NCBI GenBank assembly: GCA_021204885.1
Contig: JAJPYP010000197.1
Location: forward strand, 1-8,803
Length of the DNA stretch: 8,803 nucleotides
From: Prevotellaceae bacterium
GTDB taxonomy: Bacteria; Bacteroidota; Bacteroidia; Bacteroidales; Bacteroidaceae
Direction: 5' to 3'
In this document: in pieces, positions 1-6,794 of the stretch
How the letters are laid out: the number at the start of each line of letters is the position of its first letter
How positions within the stretch are numbered: position 1 is the stretch's first letter
The notes under the pieces: generated by a model
The model's database searches: none
The model's input: the letters and a program-made list of their open reading frames with translations, nothing else
Told to the model about the DNA's origin: nothing
Program-made: the position numbers and the translations under genes

Positions 1-28
1 AAACGAACCATCGCAACTAAAGTATATT

Positions 29-49
29 AAAAAAGGATTTGAACCCTTT
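29..49 (-). terminator. Rho-independent terminator of the ftsY-rimO-HU operon
   Basis: Read on the minus strand, a 7-bp stem (AAAGGGT/ATCCTTT, with one G-U pair) closes a TCAA tetraloop and is followed by six U. It lies 29 bases after the stop of the HU/LysM gene, where the operon would be expected to end. The G-U pair is formed only in the minus-strand RNA, which supports that direction. The stem is short, so efficiency may be modest. Confidence 0.6.
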
Positions 50-77
50 ATAACACCTTAAATGGCACACGTTTTCG

Positions 78-1256
78 CTATTCACCCCGCTTCTCCAGAC
101 GGGGGATGCGCACCCGCAACCCGCTTGTCACACGGTCGGGATTCGGAATGATCGCTTGGTTGTACTTCACGATGTAAGGCCACAAAGCTTTCGTGCCATA
201 GAAATGGAGTGCCACCCTTGCCAACGTCTCCCCCTCGCCGATGGTATACTCCGCTTGTGTGCCCACAATATCGTAACTCACCGAATCGGGCGCTATCGCC
301 GTTATGGCGGCACGTTGAACGGTTGTTCCTGCCGATTCCACCGAAGTTTGGGCAGGCGTGGAAGCGATGGCCACACTCTCCGTGGCGGGTGTCGTTGTTA
401 CCACCTTCGCATCGGAAAGCTTTGCTGTGGAAGGCTTTGCCGCTACCGCTGCCTCTATCTGCATCTCTGTCGCCTCCTTTATGCGCTTCTCAAAAACGAG
501 TTTACGCAAACCGGGTATATAGAGCATCAGCAAGGCAATCACACAAAGTATGAAGACGACGAGCATTATCCACTTTGTCACCTTTATCCATCGGGGCGAC
601 TCGTCTTTCATTTCCTTTTTGACGATGGGGGCAGGAGGTGGCGTAACAATAGGCATAGCCACAGGCTCGTTTACAGGCTCAGCCGCAGGTGCGACCATAG
701 TTTCACCTATAGGTTCAGTGGCTGGCTCAACCACAGTTTCACCAACAGGTTCAGTTAAAGGTTCATTTACAGGTTCAGTTAAAGGTTCAGTTACAGGTTC
801 AACAACCGTTTCAGTCACAGCCCCGGCAATTACCTCTTCCTTTGTCTCTTCTGTCTCTACCGGTTTCACAGCAACTGTTTCCGTTACCGATTCAGTCTCT
901 GTCGCTTCCGTTTTATCTTCATTTACCGCCGATTCCAACGGACTTCCCGCCTCCAACACCACCGTTTCCAAGTGGGCGAAAGGCTTGTTCACCAACTCCT
1001 TCAGTCCCGGTTCAGGCGTAAAGGTTATGCGGTTGTGACCCTGTATCTCAAAGCGCTCGCCCGTATTGATGTTGATGCTCTCACGACGCTCCACCACCAA
1101 CAACTTGAAGCTGCCAAGCCCTTTCACCCGTACATACCCCTCTTTCTCCAAGCCTTCAATCAGCACTTGGAAGAACTCTTTATAGAAGCGGTCGGCACGT
1201 TCCCTGTCCACGCCGCTCTTGGCGGCAAACCGTTCAATCAGCTCCTGACCGTTCAT
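78..1256 (-). CDS. HU-family DNA-binding protein with transmembrane segment and C-terminal LysM domain
   Basis: A 392-residue protein. Residues 1 to about 95 are an HU/IHF-type domain (MNGQELIERFAAKSG start, then VRVKGLGSFKLL and a NINTGERFEIQGHNRITFTPEP arm-like segment). Residues about 147-202 form a Glu/Pro/Thr/Val-rich tetrapeptide repeat. Residues about 222-247 are one hydrophobic membrane segment (IMLVVFILCVIALLMLYI). Residues about 336-387 are a LysM domain (EYTIGEGETLARVALHFYG ... NPDRVTSGLRVRIP), a peptidoglycan-binding fold. The inferred topology is HU in the cytoplasm and LysM in the periplasm, so the protein could link the nucleoid to the cell wall; that role is inference. It is the last gene of the operon and overlaps the preceding HU gene by 23 bases. 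A GGAGG five bases before the ATG supports this start. Similar HU/LysM proteins are common in Bacteroidales. Confidence 0.9.
   Translation of the reverse strand: MNGQELIERFAAKSGVDRERADRFYKEFFQVLIEGLEKEGYVRVKGLGSFKLLVVERRESININTGERFEIQGHNRITFTPEPGLKELVNKPFAHLETVVLEAGSPLESAVNEDKTEATETESVTETVAVKPVETEETKEEVIAGAVTETVVEPVTEPLTEPVNEPLTEPVGETVVEPATEPIGETMVAPAAEPVNEPVAMPIVTPPPAPIVKKEMKDESPRWIKVTKWIMLVVFILCVIALLMLYIPGLRKLVFEKRIKEATEMQIEAAVAAKPSTAKLSDAKVVTTTPATESVAIASTPAQTSVESAGTTVQRAAITAIAPDSVSYDIVGTQAEYTIGEGETLARVALHFYGTKALWPYIVKYNQAIIPNPDRVTSGLRVRIPRLEKRGE
651..818 (-). repeat. 12-bp tandem repeat inside the HU/LysM gene
   Basis: On the plus strand a motif close to AGGTTCAGTTAC recurs every 12 bases. 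Repeat starts can be placed at 651, 663, 675, 687, 699, 711, 723, 735, 747, 759, 771, 783, 795 and 807, about 14 units. Units at 747-806 are the most alike; those at 651-700 are more diverged. Because 12 is a multiple of three, gain or loss of units changes the length of the Glu-Pro-x-x linker without a frameshift. The linker lies on the N-terminal side of the membrane segment, between the HU domain and the membrane. Confidence 0.85.
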
Positions 1257-1587
1257 CCTGACCTCCTCCCTCGCCGTTTACAACAATATTAAACCGTTCC
1301 TTCAACAAGCGGCTTGGACGAAAAGCCAGCACCAATTTGGGCGGCACCAACATCCTGTCTCCCGTAGAAGGACGCACCGACACCCTTTCCCCTTTCTTGC
1401 GCACCTCAAACGCACCGAAACCGTGCACGGCCACCGATTTCTCCTCGCCGGTATCATCCGCCGTCACCTCCACCTTGGTCCACTCCTCGGTCATGCACTC
1501 CACCAAGACCGATGCCCATTGGGTCGTCTCCTTTTGGGTAGTGCCCAACCGCCGGGCCAATTCCGTTACAAACTCCTTGTTATTCAT
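1234..1587 (-). CDS. HU-family DNA-binding protein
   Basis: A 117-residue HU/IHF-type protein. It begins MNNKEFVTELARRLGTTQKE, has the central VAVHGFGAFEVRKK strand-turn, and has the DNA-contacting arm RVSVRPSTGDRMLVPPKLVL followed by AFRPSRLLKERF. HU proteins bind DNA in the minor groove as dimers and bend or compact it. An upstream in-frame ATG at 1620 would overlap rimO. The ATG at 1587 is preferred because MNNKEF is the usual beginning of this Bacteroidales family and because it leaves a 17-base gap after rimO. The C-terminus (about 20 Gly/Glu/Asp-rich residues after KERF) is longer than in typical ~90-residue HU. It overlaps the next gene, another HU-type protein, by 23 bases, so the two may be translationally coupled and may pair with each other. 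Confidence 0.9.
   Translation of the reverse strand: MNNKEFVTELARRLGTTQKETTQWASVLVECMTEEWTKVEVTADDTGEEKSVAVHGFGAFEVRKKGERVSVRPSTGDRMLVPPKLVLAFRPSRLLKERFNIVVNGEGGGQDERSGAD
1262..1266 (-). promoter_or_regulatory. Shine-Dalgarno site of the HU/LysM gene
   Basis: The minus strand reads GGAGG five bases before the ATG at 1256, inside the end of the upstream HU gene. Strong Shine-Dalgarno sites are uncommon in Bacteroidota, and this one helps fix the start. Confidence 0.5.
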
Positions 1588-1604
1588 GGTATATATAAGT
1601 TCTA

Positions 1605-2921
1605 TTATCTCTTTTTCCACCCTCCCAAGGACTCTCCATAAAGGTCTAACCCCTCTGAACCGGTAATCTTCACCTTGTAGAACCTGCCTTGTAGCAGATG
1701 CATGGCATTGCGGGGAATGAGCACCTCAGGGTCAACTTCGGGTGAATCGAACTCCGTGCGCCCCACGTAGTAGTCGCCCTCCACACGGTCCACAATCACC
1801 CGCAACTCCTGCCCCCGCTTGCTGGCCGCCACTTGGGCGGCAATCTCCTCCTGTATGCTCATAAGTTCTTCCAAACGAGCCGTCTTCACCTCCCAAGGAA
1901 CATCGTCTTTATAGTGACGTGCCGCGTAGGTACCCTCCTCTTCCGAGTAGGCAAAAGCCCCCATCCGCTCGAAGCGCACCTCCTTGACAAACCGCTTCAA
2001 CGCCTCGAAGTCGGCCTCTGTCTCACCGGGGAAGCCCACCATCAAGGTAGTGCGCAGGTGAATGCCCGGCACCTCGCGGCGCAACCGCTCAATGAGCGCG
2101 TAGGTCTCTTCCCCTGTTATTCCACGGCGCATCCGCGCCAATATCCCGTCACTGATGTGTTGCAGGGCTATGTCCAAGTAGTCGCACACGTTCTCCCGTT
2201 CCCGCATCACCCGCAGCAAGTCAAAAGGAAAATCCGATGGATAGGCATAATGCAGTCTAATCCACTCCACGCCCGGCACATCGGCCATGCGGTCGATAAG
2301 TTGCGGCAACATCCGCTCGCCATAGAGATCCATGCCATAGTAAGTCAGCTCTTGCGCCATGACCTGTAACTCTTTTACACCCCAGCGGGCAAGACGCCCG
2401 ACCTCTTCCAATATCTCTTCAGCAGGACGTGAGCGGTGCCGTCCCGTCGCAATGGGAATGGCACAATAGGCACACCCTCGGTCACACCCCTCGGCTATCT
2501 TCAAATAGGCATAATGCTTGGGCGTAGATAGCTTCCGCTCCCACGCCAATTCAGGACGATAAGTCTGCCCCAGCTCCTTCAAAAGCCCCGTCCAATCGAA
2601 CTTTCCGAAGAAAGCGTCCACTTGCGGAATCTCCTCGCCCAGCTCTTTACGAAAACGTTCAGGCAAGCAGCCCATCACGTAGAGCCGCTCCAATCGTCCC
2701 TCCTCGCGCTCGCGGGCAAATGCCAGAATGGTATCTACCGACTCTTCCTTGGCATCGCCTATAAAACTGCACGTATTCACCACCACCACCTCACGGCCGG
2801 GATGCGCCGAGTCGAAATGCACGTGGAAACCCGCCTCTTCCAACTGCCGCGCCAACCGCTCCGAATCAACCAAGTTCTTAGAACATCCCAAGGTGAGGAT
2901 ATCCACTCTTTTCAAGTTCAT
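1605..2921 (-). CDS. rimO: Ribosomal protein S12 methylthiotransferase RimO
   Basis: A 438-residue radical-SAM methylthiotransferase that adds a methylthio group to a conserved Asp of ribosomal protein S12. The N-terminal MTTase domain carries the three Cys of the auxiliary iron-sulfur cluster at residues 13 (TLGCSKN), 51 (NTCSF) and 85 (MGCLPER). The radical-SAM CxxxCxxC motif is at 146, 150 and 153 (EGCDRGCAYCAIP). The segment WIRLHYAYPSDFP, the segment LDIALQHISD and a C-terminal TRAM-like region (VDRVEGDYYVGRTEFDSPEV) follow. The length matches RimO. The TLGCSKN and AYCAIP signatures separate it from MiaB, which acts on tRNA. It starts inside the ftsY stop (ATGA overlap) with a full AAAGGAGG upstream. 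Its stop lies 17 bases before the HU gene. Confidence 0.97.
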   Translation of the reverse strand: MNLKRVDILTLGCSKNLVDSERLARQLEEAGFHVHFDSAHPGREVVVVNTCSFIGDAKEESVDTILAFAREREEGRLERLYVMGCLPERFRKELGEEIPQVDAFFGKFDWTGLLKELGQTYRPELAWERKLSTPKHYAYLKIAEGCDRGCAYCAIPIATGRHRSRPAEEILEEVGRLARWGVKELQVMAQELTYYGMDLYGERMLPQLIDRMADVPGVEWIRLHYAYPSDFPFDLLRVMRERENVCDYLDIALQHISDGILARMRRGITGEETYALIERLRREVPGIHLRTTLMVGFPGETEADFEALKRFVKEVRFERMGAFAYSEEEGTYAARHYKDDVPWEVKTARLEELMSIQEEIAAQVAASKRGQELRVIVDRVEGDYYVGRTEFDSPEVDPEVLIPRNAMHLLQGRFYKVKITGSEGLDLYGESLGGWKKR

Positions 2922-3889
2922 TCGCGATTATCCTCCTTTCCACCGAACAAGGCATCCACAAACTCACGTGCACGGAACACCTGCAAATCCTCCATTCCCT
3001 CACCTAATCCGATGTACTTCACCGGAATGCGGAACTGGTCGGAGATACCTATCACCACACCCCCTTTAGCCGTTCCGTCCAATTTCGTCACCGCCAAAGC
3101 CGTTACCTCTGTGGCGCGTGTAAACTGTTTGGCCTGTTCAAAGGCATTCTGTCCGGTAGAGCCGTCGAGCACCAACAGCACCTCTTGCGGCGCACCGGGC
3201 ACCACGCGGGCCATCACCCGCTTTATCTTGGAAAGCTCGTCCATGAGCCCTATCTTGTTATGCAACCGGCCTGCCGTGTCTATAATCACCACATCCGTAC
3301 CGCTGGCCACTGCCGAGCGCAACGTGTCGTAGGCCACCGCCGCCGGGTCCGAACCCATCTTCTGGCTGATGACCGGCACGCCCACGCGCTCTCCCCACAC
3401 CAACAACTGCTCCACCGCCGCCGCACGGAAAGTGTCAGCAGCCCCCAAACAGACCGATTTGCCCGTCTGTTTGAACTGGTAGGCTAACTTCCCAATGGTG
3501 GTGGTCTTGCCCACGCCATTTACGCCCACTACCATGATAACGTAGGGTTTCTGTCCTGCGGGCACACCAAACTCCTCCAACTCTTCGGGATGGTTCTCTT
3601 CCAAGAGGGCAGCCACCTCGCCGCGCAGCATCTCCTGCAACTCCGATGCTCCCATATAGTGGTCTTGGGCCGCCCGTTTCTCCACACGGTCAATAATCTT
3701 CAAGGTAGTCTCCACCCCCACGTCCGACGTCACCAACACCTCTTCCAAGTTGTCGAGCACCTCGTCGTCCACCTTCGATTTTCCCGCCACGGCGCGTACA
3801 ATCTTACCGAATACACTCTCTTTCGTCTTGGACAAGCCTTTGTCCAGCGATGCTTTCTTTTCCTTGGAGAATAAGCCGAATAAACCCAT
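2918..3889 (-). CDS. ftsY: Signal recognition particle receptor FtsY
   Basis: A 323-residue SRP GTPase that docks SRP-ribosome complexes at the inner membrane for co-translational insertion. The N-terminus (MGLFGLFSKEKKASLDKGL) is the short membrane-binding helix typical of Bacteroidales FtsY. The NG domain follows: GVNGVGKTTT at 122-131 (P-loop), DTFRAAA at 152-158 (insertion-box side), DTAGR at 204-208, TKLDG at 268-272, then the GGVVIG and GLGEGMEDL closing motifs. The open frame extends to 4006. The start at 3889 is chosen because the extra 39 residues do not resemble FtsY and because the longer start would lie inside the promoter at 4006-4037. It is the first gene of the operon and overlaps rimO by four bases. 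Confidence 0.96.
   Translation of the reverse strand: MGLFGLFSKEKKASLDKGLSKTKESVFGKIVRAVAGKSKVDDEVLDNLEEVLVTSDVGVETTLKIIDRVEKRAAQDHYMGASELQEMLRGEVAALLEENHPEELEEFGVPAGQKPYVIMVVGVNGVGKTTTIGKLAYQFKQTGKSVCLGAADTFRAAAVEQLLVWGERVGVPVISQKMGSDPAAVAYDTLRSAVASGTDVVIIDTAGRLHNKIGLMDELSKIKRVMARVVPGAPQEVLLVLDGSTGQNAFEQAKQFTRATEVTALAVTKLDGTAKGGVVIGISDQFRIPVKYIGLGEGMEDLQVFRAREFVDALFGGKEDNRE
2932..2939 (-). promoter_or_regulatory. Full Shine-Dalgarno site of rimO
   Basis: The minus strand reads AAAGGAGG ten bases before the rimO ATG, inside the 3' end of ftsY. It is a complete match to the anti-Shine-Dalgarno end of 16S rRNA, which is unusual for Bacteroidota. Together with the ATGA overlap it suggests efficient re-initiation at rimO. 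Confidence 0.5.
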
Positions 3890-4005
3890 GAGTCCAATTA
3901 GTTTGAATTGAAATAAAAGAGCCTTTGCCATGTTGCCCATACACTTGCAAAACACCGTCCGTGCGTCCTTGCACACGTCTGAAAGCCGGCAAGGCTTCAT
4001 TGCCA

Positions 4006-4037
4006 CAAAGGTAGTACATTCTTTTTATAAATCCAAA
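4006..4037 (-). promoter_or_regulatory. Bacteroides-type promoter of the ftsY operon
   Basis: On the minus strand TTTG (4037-4034) is followed by exactly 20 bases and then TACCTTTG (4013-4006). This matches the Bacteroidota sigma-ABfr consensus of a -33 TTTG and a -7 TAnnTTTG with about 19-21 bases between them. Transcription would start near 4000, leaving a leader of roughly 110 bases before the ftsY ATG. Confidence 0.7.
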
Positions 4038-4151
4038 CACTTGAACCTATGCGGGGCAAATCTTTCTTTTTTCCCCATCCCATCCATCTTTTCCTCCTTC
4101 TCATCCGTAAAGTGTCACGGTACGAAGCAACCTTTCTGCTAAGATACAAGA

Positions 4152-4186
4152 AAACGCATTCCATATTCTGCCAATGGAATGCGTTT
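4152..4186 (-). terminator. Strong hairpin terminator after the BamE-like exported protein gene
   Basis: A perfect 13-bp stem (AAACGCATTCCAT at 4152-4164 pairs with 4174-4186) closes a 9-base loop. On the minus strand it is followed by a U-rich run (TTTTCTTGT), about 55 bases after the stop at 4242. In the plus direction the T-run is shorter, so it fits best as the terminator of the minus-strand gene to its right. Confidence 0.85.
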
Positions 4187-4241
4187 AAATGCCTGCGCGT
4201 TGAAAAGGGCGATAGAAACGGCCTAAACGGCGCGTGGCAAG

Positions 4242-4979
4242 CTATTTGATGATGGTATCTACCTTGCCGTTTTTAAAGAAGAGATAGAAAGAGCTGGTAT
4301 ACATCCATTGCGTCTCGCCGTTGGATTCCGACACCGATTGCGGCTTGCCGAAAGCCATGAGGCATTCGTCCTCGGTCATTCCTGTCACCGGCTTACCTAT
4401 GTTTATTTCCGTCCAATGGGTAATCTCCGATGGCGTGTTGGTGTTGACGAAATCGAACATCTTGTTCAACACTTGCGATTCCATCTTCACGAAATCGTTC
4501 ACGGTACTCTTGTGCGACTCCTTCTTGTCGGGCTGCAACTTCTCTATGGGCGTTACCTTCTTCAATAGGAGGATTTGCGATTGAACCTGTATATTAGAAA
4601 TGTAGTACACCAATTTCCCCGACGCCACTTGAATCTTCACCTTGCAAGTATACAGGTTGCTTTGGCTTGAACCGGCGGACGACTCGAGCGTCAAGTCGTA
4701 GCTGAAACTCTTGGTGTTGACGTTCACCTCGGTGATGCCCTCGCGTGCGGCGTCGCATATATTGTCGATGGTCCAAAGCAAGGCGTTGGCATAGATTACA
4801 TCGTCGCTCAAGGAATAGAACGGTGTGAAGCCACTCACCACATACTTGCTCCCTTCCTCGCTCAGCGGATAGGTTTGCCCTTGGTCCGTGAAGGAGTACA
4901 CTTGTGCCGACAGGGTGACAAGTTCTCCTGCCAGCAGCCACAAGCCCACGGTAGCTAAAATGCGTTTATTAATCAGCAT
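4242..4979 (-). CDS. Exported hypothetical protein with BamE/SmpA-like C-terminus (DUF4468-like)
   Basis: A 245-residue protein. The N-terminus MLINKRILATVGLWLLAGEL...LSAQ looks like a signal peptide cleaved near residue 25 (the A-Q end is typical of Bacteroidota). The middle (about 65-135) alternates beta strands and a helix: NALLWTIDNICDAAREGI, then SFSYDLTLESS, then CKVKIQVASGKLVYYISNIQV. This resembles the DUF4468 (TBP-like fold) family by pattern only. Residues 200-245 (GMTEDECLMAFGKPQSV ... TQWMYTSSFYLFFKNGKVDTI) have the helix-turn-strand layout of BamE/SmpA-type envelope proteins. The role is unknown; an envelope function is likely. It is separated from the beta-barrel gene by a hairpin and is followed by its own terminator. 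No clear promoter was seen directly upstream. Confidence 0.8.
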   Translation of the reverse strand: MLINKRILATVGLWLLAGELVTLSAQVYSFTDQGQTYPLSEEGSKYVVSGFTPFYSLSDDVIYANALLWTIDNICDAAREGITEVNVNTKSFSYDLTLESSAGSSQSNLYTCKVKIQVASGKLVYYISNIQVQSQILLLKKVTPIEKLQPDKKESHKSTVNDFVKMESQVLNKMFDFVNTNTPSEITHWTEINIGKPVTGMTEDECLMAFGKPQSVSESNGETQWMYTSSFYLFFKNGKVDTIIK

Positions 4980-5004
4980 ATTCTACAAAGAGTTATAAAG
5001 AAAT

Positions 5005-5045
5005 GGCATCCGTACTCTCTTTCCGAAGAAGAAAATACAGATGCC
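5005..5045 (-). terminator. Hairpin between the beta-barrel gene and the BamE-like gene
   Basis: An inverted repeat, GGCATCCGTA at 5005-5014 and TACAGATGCC at 5036-5045, forms a 10-bp stem with one imperfect pair. On the minus strand it is followed by ATTTCTTTATAAC, which is moderately U-rich. It lies 32 bases after the stop of the beta-barrel gene, so it may terminate or attenuate that unit. The loop of about 21 bases is long for a terminator. Confidence 0.5.
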
Positions 5046-5077
5046 GTGGTAATCAAGCTTTTAATGAAATTATGTAT

Positions 5078-5707
5078 TTAGAAGGCCACACCCACACGAA
5101 GTAGTACATTGCTGGTTTTTAATCCATCAAATTTAGTGATTACATCGACGAAACCGCGTTGGTAAGTCAAATCTACATTGAAACGGTCATACCATAAGCC
5201 CACACCGATATTCATACCGATGTCATATTTATTATAACTCGGGAAGAAATCAGGAGCTTCATCATAATCATAAGCCAAGTCCTGCCAATCGCCATGTTCC
5301 TTTGCATGACTGGCAATATCATAGCTTGCATATACGCCCACATGGGGATCCAACTTAAGGTTGTCATTCAAACCTATCTTCCATCCGAAGGTGAACGGAG
5401 AAGCTTGCACATTATGTGCAATCATTTTTTTAGCACCGCGTGACCCAAAACCAAGGTCCATTCCCCAATAGGCGCCATTGGTACTTATCGGATCCTGAAA
5501 GCCAGCGACAACATTGTAGCCGACACCCAATTTGGTATCCAAATTGTCGTTACTGAAATTCATGAAATTGATACCGGCTTTAAAGAACCACGTAAGGTTT
5601 GATTTCACCTTCTCCGTTCTCACGATTGAACTTCTGGAAGACACAATCTGAGCCTGCATTGCCACGCAGCATGCCAACGCGGCAACCATGAATAATACTT
5701 TCTTCAT
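5078..5707 (-). CDS. Outer-membrane beta-barrel protein
   Basis: A 209-residue protein. MKKVLFMVAALACCVAMQAQ is a signal peptide with probable cleavage at residue 18-20. The rest is built of alternating short amphipathic strands, such as LTWFFKAGINFMNFS, LGVGYNVVAGFQ, YWGMDLGFGSRG, FGWKIGLNDNLKLDPHVGVYASYDI, YDIGMNIGVGLWYDRFNVDLTYQRGF and SNVLLRVGVAF. The last residue is Phe, as in BAM-assembled outer-membrane proteins. The size and pattern suggest an 8-stranded barrel of the OmpW/PorT-like 'outer membrane protein beta-barrel' class. No specific function can be assigned. It starts 25 bases after the small exported protein and is probably co-transcribed with it. Confidence 0.85.
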   Translation of the reverse strand: MKKVLFMVAALACCVAMQAQIVSSRSSIVRTEKVKSNLTWFFKAGINFMNFSNDNLDTKLGVGYNVVAGFQDPISTNGAYWGMDLGFGSRGAKKMIAHNVQASPFTFGWKIGLNDNLKLDPHVGVYASYDIASHAKEHGDWQDLAYDYDEAPDFFPSYNKYDIGMNIGVGLWYDRFNVDLTYQRGFVDVITKFDGLKTSNVLLRVGVAF

Positions 5708-5732
5708 TGTTTTGTTTGTTTTATTTAGATGA

Positions 5733-6212
5733 TTAATTCTTGTTCTTCACCACTGGCGATACCGATTTTTGAGAACCACTCGCCTTCTGCATGCGCATCC
5801 ACTCGTAATCGTCTTCTGTTGCCGGATGCCAATTTACGAATACACCCGGATAACCTACCACAGTTACGGTATATCCACCCGTCTTCTCATCGTCTTCAAT
5901 CTTGTAGGTGGCGGCCATGATGATGTCGCATTGGTTCTTCTGGCAAGAGAGATACGTTCCCCACGCGCGTATGTTGCTCAACGCCCCTTTCATGCCTGTA
6001 TCCACTTCCTCCTTGGTAAGCGTCCACACGTCTTGAATCTTTCCCCTCTCCTCGAGCATTTTCACTTCAACCACTTCGGGTTTCACATAGATTTCAGTAA
6101 CGGCATCGCCCGCACGAGCCTGCGCGTCACGGAATTTAAACACGGTTTTCTGCGCATACGATTGCAACGAACATGCGGCAACCAGCGCGAACAATAATAG
6201 TAACTTCTTCAT
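5733..6212 (-). CDS. Small exported hypothetical protein
   Basis: A 159-residue protein that I do not recognise. MKKLLLLFALVAACSLQSYAQ is a signal peptide. It could be cleaved after SYA by signal peptidase I, or processed as a lipoprotein at VAAC (Cys14), so the destination is periplasm or membrane anchor. The mature part has FRDAQARAGDAVTEIYVKPEVVEVKML and a short CQKNQC pair (two Cys four residues apart, possible disulfide). It then has CDIIMAATYKI and GYTVTVVGYPGVFVNW strands, and a basic/Ser-rich tail. It is the first gene of a two-gene unit with the beta-barrel protein (25-base gap). The leader is A-rich (AAAGAAAGGAAA before ATG), typical for Bacteroidota initiation. Confidence 0.75.
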   Translation of the reverse strand: MKKLLLLFALVAACSLQSYAQKTVFKFRDAQARAGDAVTEIYVKPEVVEVKMLEERGKIQDVWTLTKEEVDTGMKGALSNIRAWGTYLSCQKNQCDIIMAATYKIEDDEKTGGYTVTVVGYPGVFVNWHPATEDDYEWMRMQKASGSQKSVSPVVKNKN

Positions 6213-6297
6213 TTTCCTTTCTTTTTTGATGTATTAATAATAGCATGATTTAATCGTTCTTTCTCCGTTTCAATTCAAGTAGCCTTGATTTCATTGG

Positions 6298-6305
6298 CAA
6301 AAGTA
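6298..6305 (-). promoter_or_regulatory. -7 promoter element for the exported protein/beta-barrel pair
   Basis: The minus strand reads TACTTTTG, a full match to TAnnTTTG, 86 bases upstream of the ATG at 6212. No TTTG sits at the expected 19-21-base distance, so the -33 element is weak or absent. Confidence 0.45.
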
Positions 6306-6530
6306 AGTATAAAATTTTACAACTACGAGATACAATAGTTAAAGATATAAAAAGGCACTCATTGTCAATATTTATGAGACACTTGAAAGACTGATTTCAG
6401 TATTCCCTCCTACCCTCTCTTCAAGCAGGCAAAAGAGGCGTTTTTATCAAAAAGGAAGCGTTTCCCAATAATTGGAAACATATTGTCGGCACACTCTGCT
6501 TATCGCATGGCAATCTTCCAATTTCAACAA

Positions 6531-6714
6531 TCGGTAGAAATTCATCTCTATAGAGATGAGGTGCTCATCTCTACATTCGTTAGGGTCTCATCTCTGTAGA
6601 GATGACACTTTGTCCATTGGGAAGATGACACCCTCATCTCTGTAGAGATGACACCCCATGAAACGCGGAGATGACGCTCCAAGAAACGCGAAGATGAGAC
6701 CCCAAGAATGGGCA
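6531..6714. repeat. 23-bp-periodic palindromic repeat array
   Basis: Eight consecutive 23-base registers start at 6531, 6554, 6577, 6600, 6623, 6646, 6669 and 6692. AGATGA occupies bases 1-6 of six of them (6554, 6600, 6623, 6646, 6669, 6692). TCATCTCT occupies bases 12-19 of four (6531, 6554, 6577, 6623). Where both occur across a unit boundary they form the palindromes CATCTCTATAGAGATG (6543-6558) and CATCTCTGTAGAGATG (6589-6604 and 6635-6650). The right half (6646-6714) instead shares ACRCYCCAAGAAACGCG-like tails. There are no unique spacers, so it is not a CRISPR array. The period is not a multiple of three, so it is unlikely to be coding. Confidence 0.85.
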
Positions 6715-6794
6715 ACTGTAAAGATATGCGTGTGCGTCAAGAAAAAGCCTGCCATGTTTTTCGTGGCGGATAAGGAAGCGATTAAAACATATCC

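Noticed and set aside
32..49. T-arm-like sequence GGGTTCAAATCC on the minus strand suggesting a tRNA
   Set aside because: No matching acceptor, D or anticodon arms are found in the required positions, which would lie inside the end of the HU/LysM gene. The hairpin with a U-run fits a terminator.
156..1292. Several plus-strand open frames of 100-200 codons opposite the HU/LysM gene
   Set aside because: They are antisense shadows of a well-supported gene; their low-complexity composition mirrors the 12-bp repeats.
3890..4006. 39-residue N-terminal extension of FtsY
   Set aside because: The extension has no FtsY similarity and its ATG falls within the -7 promoter element; MGLFGLFSKEKK is the family-typical start.
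6531..6714. CRISPR array
   Set aside because: The 23-base units are contiguous and degenerate, with no conserved repeat alternating with unique spacers and no cas genes nearby.
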